Program-made: the position numbers and the translations under genes
Part shown: positions 5,567 through 8,884 of the stretch, one piece after another
How positions within the stretch are numbered: the first letter of the stretch is position 1
How the letters are laid out: each line of letters opens with the position of its first letter
The notes under the pieces: model-generated
Told to the model about the DNA's origin: nothing
Databases searched by the model: none
The model's input: only the letters and a program-made list of their open reading frames with translations
Source of the DNA: UBA1189 sp045594245
GTDB lineage: Bacteria > Bacteroidota > Bacteroidia > Bacteroidales > Bacteroidaceae
Length of the DNA stretch: 8,884 nucleotides
Reading direction: 5' to 3'
Assembly: GCA_045594245.1 (NCBI GenBank)
Contig: JAZNYG010000077.1
Location: forward strand, 1-8,884

Positions 5567-7147
5567 TTATTTAGCCAATCTGAAGTCTTTACTTTGTATA
5601 ATCTCCAATCCCTTCATCACTGTTTCGTCGGTGTGGTTGAATATTTCGAAGAACTGTGTCATATCCCATAGATCGCGGGCTATGAGTGCCTTGAGTTGCA
5701 CCTTGATGTAAGGAAGCGATGCCTGGTACAGTTCCTTGTCATGTTTCACGCCAGCCTTGTCGGCTTCGGCACGCAGGATGGCAAGGATATTGTCGTCCAC
5801 CTCGAAGTGCTTATTGTAGGCCTTGAAGTTGGGATAGCGCTTCTCGTACTCCTTACGATAGCGGTCTATGACGGCGAGGTTGGTATTTACGATGGCACCT
5901 TTCGCGGTCAGTTCACGGTGATACTTGGTGTATGTCAGCGTATCGAGCGGTACGAAGTAGTCGGGCATAATGCCGCCACCACCATATACGGTGCGTGCCA
6001 ATTGCTTAGTCTGATACTTGAGTGAGTCGGGGAAGTGTATGCTGTCAGCATGCATCAGCTCACCCTTGTTGAGACGATCAACGAGGTCTTTGCGATAGTC
6101 GATGTCCTCGCCGTAGGGCTTCTGTATGCAACGTCCCGAGGGAGTGTAGTAGCGGGCTACAGTGAGGCGTATGAGCGATCCGTCGGGTAGGGGAATAGGA
6201 CGTTGTACGAGTCCCTTGCCGAATGAGCGGCGGCCTACAACGATACCTCTGTCCCAATCTTGTACGGCGCCAGTGACAATTTCCGAGGCTGAAGCAGAAT
6301 ACTCGTCAATGAGTACCACGAGACGTCCTTCGCTGAACTGTCCTTTACCTTCGGCGTTGAACTCCGAACGGGGTGAGTTGTTCCCCTCGGTGTATACAAT
6401 CTGCTGTCCTGATTGCAGGAAGTCGTTTGCTATTTCTACGGCAGCTTTCAGGTAGCCACCTCCATTGCCTTGTAGATCGAGGATGAGGTGCTGCATTTTC
6501 TGTGCTTTCAATGTAGCCAGTGCGTCGCTGAACTCCTGATGCGTGGTAGCTCCGAAGCTGCTTATCTTGATGTAGCCTACCTTGGGAGCTATCATATAGG
6601 CAGCGTCGAGCGTGTGTACGGGTATCTTGTCGCGAGTCACGCGGAAGGTTAGCTTCTCGTTGTATCCACGGCGTATGATACCTAATTCCACTACGGTTCC
6701 CTTGGGGCCGCGAAGGCGCTTCATTATTTCGTCACGTGCCATTTTCACCCCTGCAATGGTGGTGTCGTTGACTGTCACGATACGGTCGCCTGGTAGTATA
6801 CCAACTTTCTCCGAAGGTCCCTTGCTGACGGTTTGTATCACGAAGAGTGTGTCATCAGCCATATTGAACTGCACACCTATACCTTCGAAGTTGCCTTGTA
6901 GTGGCTCGTTCATCTTCTCCACCTCTTTGGCGGTGAGGTACGTTGAGTGTGGATCCAGTTCCTTAAGCATAGCTCGTATGGCGGCCTCTACTACTTTCTC
7001 CTCATCGGGCTCATCCACATAGAGGTTAGCTATGGCACTATGGGCAAGCACTAGCTTGCGTACTTGCTCCATATCAGCATTGTTGTTTTGTGCAGTACCG
7101 ATGAAAGCAAAGGCTAAGATGAAAATAGGTAATGAAAGATATCTCAT
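5567..7147 (-). CDS. S41 C-terminal processing peptidase (CtpA/Prc family)
   Basis: An exported serine protease, probably acting in the periplasm on C-terminal tails of envelope proteins. With the start chosen here it has 526 residues. A signal peptide covers about 1-19 (hydrophobic LSLPIFILAFAFIG, likely cut at GTA-Q). An N-terminal helical part runs to ~75, a PDZ domain from about 80 to 165 (GIGVQF 89-94, GILPGDRI 116-123), and the S41 catalytic core from about 180 to 345. The serine is S286 in SASASEI (284-290) and the lysine K311 in FGKG (309-312), 25 residues apart as in Prc and CtpB, with Q315 four residues further. The dyad is therefore intact. The C-terminal ~125 residues are a helical tail common in Bacteroidota members. 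An ATG at 7274-7276 is in frame but adds 43 residues ahead of the signal peptide and lies upstream of the promoter at 7178-7209, so it was rejected. It is divergent from the porP-like gene. Confidence 0.95.
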   Translation of the reverse strand: MRYLSLPIFILAFAFIGTAQNNNADMEQVRKLVLAHSAIANLYVDEPDEEKVVEAAIRAMLKELDPHSTYLTAKEVEKMNEPLQGNFEGIGVQFNMADDTLFVIQTVSKGPSEKVGILPGDRIVTVNDTTIAGVKMARDEIMKRLRGPKGTVVELGIIRRGYNEKLTFRVTRDKIPVHTLDAAYMIAPKVGYIKISSFGATTHQEFSDALATLKAQKMQHLILDLQGNGGGYLKAAVEIANDFLQSGQQIVYTEGNNSPRSEFNAEGKGQFSEGRLVVLIDEYSASASEIVTGAVQDWDRGIVVGRRSFGKGLVQRPIPLPDGSLIRLTVARYYTPSGRCIQKPYGEDIDYRKDLVDRLNKGELMHADSIHFPDSLKYQTKQLARTVYGGGGIMPDYFVPLDTLTYTKYHRELTAKGAIVNTNLAVIDRYRKEYEKRYPNFKAYNKHFEVDDNILAILRAEADKAGVKHDKELYQASLPYIKVQLKALIARDLWDMTQFFEIFNHTDETVMKGLEIIQSKDFRLAK

Positions 7148-7177
7148 ATTAAATCTTTTATTTGTTTTAGCGGAGTA

Positions 7178-7209
7178 CAAAATTAGTATAAGCCTAATAA
7201 AAAAACAAG
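7178..7209 (-). promoter_or_regulatory. Probable promoter of the S41 peptidase gene
   Basis: On the minus strand, CTTG (complement of 7206-7209), 20 bases, then TAATTTTG (complement of 7178-7185). The -7 box is a full match and the -33 box is one base off. Transcription would start near 7170, about 23 bases before the ATG at 7147. This fixes the translation start at 7147. Confidence 0.7.
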
Positions 7210-7241
7210 TTTGCTCATTCTTTTTTGAATAAGTATTCTTG
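7210..7241 (+). promoter_or_regulatory. Probable promoter of the porP/gldK operon
   Basis: TTTG at 7210-7213, 20 bases, then TATTCTTG at 7234-7241, one base from TAnnTTTG. It gives a leader of about 50 nt to the ATG at 7300. Its -33 box directly abuts the -33 box of the minus-strand peptidase promoter (7206-7209). Confidence 0.55.
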
Positions 7242-7299
7242 TATTTAGTTATTAAATGCAAATATAATAAAATCATAGGTTGTGCCGTTAATATAGGTA

Positions 7300-8238
7300 A
7301 TGGACCTCAGAAAAGTCATATTGACCCTATCACTGCTGCTTGCTGCCGTGACGGCTCGAGCACAGTTTGACACACATTTCACTCACTACTGGGCACTACA
7401 GGGCTACTACAATCCTGCCGTGGCAGGGCTGAGCGGACGGCTTAATATGTATGGCACCTACGCCATGCAGATGGCTGGCTATACCAACGCCCCTGCTACG
7501 ATGCTTATAGGAGCCGACATGGCGCTCCCTACGGAAAAGAAGAATCAGGCCGTGAGCGCCAACCTCTACAATGAGTCTATAGGTCTCTTCACCAACCAAC
7601 GTCTCTTTGCGGGCTATGCCTATCGGTTCAACCTGTGGAGCGGACGTATGGCAATAGGTGTCAGTGCGGGGTCGCTGGAGCAGAAATTCGATGGTTCGAA
7701 GGTTGAAGCCGAAGAGGCAGGCGACGATGCCTTCCCCTCATCAGAGATCGACGGCATGGGGCTCGACCTCACCGCAGGCGTGCACTACACCCACCGCCTC
7801 TTCTATGCAGGTTTGTCGGTGATGCACGTCACTGCACCTACCATCGAGCTTGGCGAAACGCATGAGATAAAGATAGATCCCACTTTTTATTTCAGCGGTG
7901 GATGCAATATTCAGCTAAAGAATCCGTTATTATCCATACAGCCTTCAATGCAAGTGATGACCGACCTGCAAGCATGGCGGGCCGACCTCACGCTGCGAGG
8001 CACCTACACCTACGACGAGAAGCGCTACTATGCAGGCCTTACCTACAGCCCAATGACCTCGGTGGCCATACTTCTCGGGGGAGAGATCAATAGCGTGTCG
8101 TTTGGCTATGCCTACGAACTGTTTACCTCGGGTGTAGGACTCATCCACGGAAGTCACGACCTGTATGTGGGCTATGTGATGGACTTGGACCTATTTAAGA
8201 AAGGAAAGAACAAACATAAAAGTATACGTATATTATAA
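7300..8238 (+). CDS. PorP/SprF-family type IX secretion outer-membrane protein
   Basis: An outer-membrane beta-barrel protein of the PorP/SprF family. Known members belong to the type IX secretion (or gliding) apparatus of Bacteroidota. The 312 residues start with a signal peptide (hydrophobic VILTLSLLLAAVTA, cleavage probably at ARA-Q, residue 22). The family N-terminal signature follows: QFDTHFTHYW and GYYNPAVAGL (35-44), with Q, YNPA and AG in the usual places. The rest is alternating short strands rich in Tyr, Gly and Ser (for example YAGLTYSPMTSVAILLGGEI, and FGYAYELF near 270), as expected for a barrel, ending in a basic tail (KKGKNKHKS). Length is normal for the family (about 300). The gldK-like gene begins 5 bases after the stop, which matches the porP-gldK order of type IX secretion operons and argues that this is the PorP of that system and not an unrelated paralogue. 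Confidence in family is high, in the exact orthologue moderate. Confidence 0.88.
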   Translation: MDLRKVILTLSLLLAAVTARAQFDTHFTHYWALQGYYNPAVAGLSGRLNMYGTYAMQMAGYTNAPATMLIGADMALPTEKKNQAVSANLYNESIGLFTNQRLFAGYAYRFNLWSGRMAIGVSAGSLEQKFDGSKVEAEEAGDDAFPSSEIDGMGLDLTAGVHYTHRLFYAGLSVMHVTAPTIELGETHEIKIDPTFYFSGGCNIQLKNPLLSIQPSMQVMTDLQAWRADLTLRGTYTYDEKRYYAGLTYSPMTSVAILLGGEINSVSFGYAYELFTSGVGLIHGSHDLYVGYVMDLDLFKKGKNKHKSIRIL

Positions 8239-8243
8239 CTCGT

Positions 8244-8813
8244 ATGAAGACAAAATGGATTATGGGCATAGCCGCAGCGGCACTACTGACCTCTTGTATG
8301 GGGCCGAGCAATGCCTCTATGGCGGCAGGTGGCGAGCTTGTAGGTTCCCGCTCTGCTGCATTCAACGAGCCTGCACCTTTTGGTATGGTGCTCGTGCCAC
8401 GCGGTTCGCTCAAGTTGGGAGAAGAGGACACCGATACTCTCTGGGGTTCCAACGCTCCTTATAAAGAGATTTCAGTGGAGTCGTTCTGGATGGACGATAC
8501 CGAGATAACCAATGCCGAGTACCGCCAGTTTGTACACTGGGTGCGCGACTCAATTGTCCGTGAACGCCTTGCCGATCCTGCATACGGTGGCGACGAGACC
8601 TACAAGATTGAGGAGGACAAGGAGGGCAACCCCATCAACCTGGAAGTGGCCCTCAACGGCACCCGCCAGCTGATGCCCGTCCGGGACATTCGCATGGTAG
8701 GCGAGCTTTTGTACCTGCCCTGCGAGAGCATTACGGAGCTGACCGGCATCACTTTTGAAAAAGGCGACCAGCAGGTGCTTCTGGCAACCATGCCCGCCCC
8801 CGCCGCGGAATAA
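8244..8813 (+). CDS. gldK: GldK/PorK-like lipoprotein, 5' part only, fused to foreign sequence
   Basis: The first ~130 residues are a GldK/PorK-type lipoprotein, a periplasmic ring component of type IX secretion built on a sulfatase-modifying-factor (FGE) fold. A lipoprotein signal ends in LTSC (15-18), then come FGMVLVPRGSLKLG (46-59), SFWMDDTEITNAEYRQF (80-96) and RDSIVRERLADPAYGGDE (101-118). Family members are roughly 450-490 residues, but this frame ends at 189. From about residue 131 (base 8634) the sequence no longer resembles GldK: the expected Trp/Pro-rich continuation after EDKEGNPI is missing and the residues LEVALNGTRQLMPVRDIRMV and beyond appear unrelated. The other two forward frames past the join do not restore GldK either, so this is not a simple frameshift. 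It starts 5 bases after the porP-like stop and is in the same operon. gldL, gldM and gldN, normally next, are absent because the native sequence stops here. Confidence 0.8.
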   Translation: MKTKWIMGIAAAALLTSCMGPSNASMAAGGELVGSRSAAFNEPAPFGMVLVPRGSLKLGEEDTDTLWGSNAPYKEISVESFWMDDTEITNAEYRQFVHWVRDSIVRERLADPAYGGDETYKIEEDKEGNPINLEVALNGTRQLMPVRDIRMVGELLYLPCESITELTGITFEKGDQQVLLATMPAPAAE

Positions 8814-8884
8814 CAGGAGATTACTACCGTATCCGCTATGTATTCCCTTGCGCAAAAGCCTTGACAGCCCGCACTGCGGGGCTA
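8637..8884. other. Probable foreign segment joined in-frame inside gldK
   Basis: The last ~245 bases differ from the rest in composition, with more C and G at third codon positions (CTG, GCC, CCC, ACC) than the flanking gldK part. The in-frame 58 residues (132-189) contain NGTRQLMPVRDIRMVGELLYLPC, which weakly recalls the copper-amine-oxidase-N-terminal-like 'stalk' domain (pattern nG..lvPlr.i.e..G...) common in Clostridia. The frame ends TMPAPAAE. After the stop comes about 50 bases with no gene and then a hairpin. The whole could be the tail of a gene plus its terminator from another genome. Confidence 0.55.
8866..8883 (+). terminator. Terminator-like hairpin at the window end
   Basis: AGCCCGC (8866-8872) pairs with GCGGGGCT (8876-8883) around ACT, 7 pairs with one bulged G. 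The window ends at the next base, so any T-run after it cannot be seen. Its GC-rich stem and triloop are unlike the AT-rich terminators of the other genes here. It lies 53 bases past the stop of the broken gldK frame. Confidence 0.45.

Noticed and set aside
7148..7276. Earlier ATG (7274-7276) for the S41 peptidase, adding 43 residues
   Set aside because: It places a basic non-signal stretch ahead of an obvious signal peptide and lies upstream of the predicted promoter.
8550..8855. Minus-strand open frames across the gldK end (8550-8855, 8600-8791)
   Set aside because: They cross the sequence join and have no recognisable domain or upstream promoter. They are shadows of the forward frame.
8640..8884. 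Simple frameshift restoring GldK in another frame
   Set aside because: The two other forward frames past 8640 give stops or proline/arginine-rich strings with no GldK motifs, so the change is in origin, not in frame.

Overview
The window looks like chromosomal DNA of a Bacteroidota bacterium, most likely order Bacteroidales and possibly Prevotellaceae-like. The evidence is type IX secretion / gliding genes of the PorP/SprF and GldK families, a methyltransferase of a Bacteroidota-type PG_1098-like family, and several promoters of the Bacteroidota form (TTTG, about 20 bases, TAnnTTTG) instead of sigma-70 boxes. Genus is not decidable by eye.

Layout. Bases 1-641 hold no credible gene. They hold a promoter-like box near the left edge, a 29-bp exact direct repeat (two copies), a run of small hairpins, and a long imperfect inverted repeat. 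The right arm of that inverted repeat carries the probable promoter of pnp; the left arm is a mirror image with a damaged -7 box. Then follow pnp (polynucleotide phosphorylase, 642-2870) with a strong hairpin behind it, a PG_1098/THUMP-like SAM methyltransferase with its own promoter (3068-4252), and a two-part GNAT-type acyltransferase of the YghO / bacterial ceramide synthase-like family (4382-5515). A hairpin terminator separates this last gene from a converging S41 C-terminal processing peptidase on the minus strand (5567-7147). That peptidase is divergent from a type IX secretion operon start, porP/sprF-like (7300-8238) and gldK-like (from 8244). The divergent promoters can be read with their -33 boxes directly side by side.

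The gldK-like frame is normal for about 130 residues. It then changes abruptly to unrelated, GC-rich sequence that ends in a stop and a terminator-like hairpin at the window edge. This is most simply an assembly chimera or a recombination junction, so the last ~245 bases should not be read as part of the same locus without checking.

The genes fall into housekeeping (RNA decay, RNA or protein methylation), envelope lipid chemistry (possible), and envelope proteolysis plus secretion. No CRISPR array, tRNA, rRNA, transposase or prophage gene was seen. The least ordinary parts are the promoter-bearing repeat family before pnp, the back-to-back promoters at 7178-7241, and the broken gldK.
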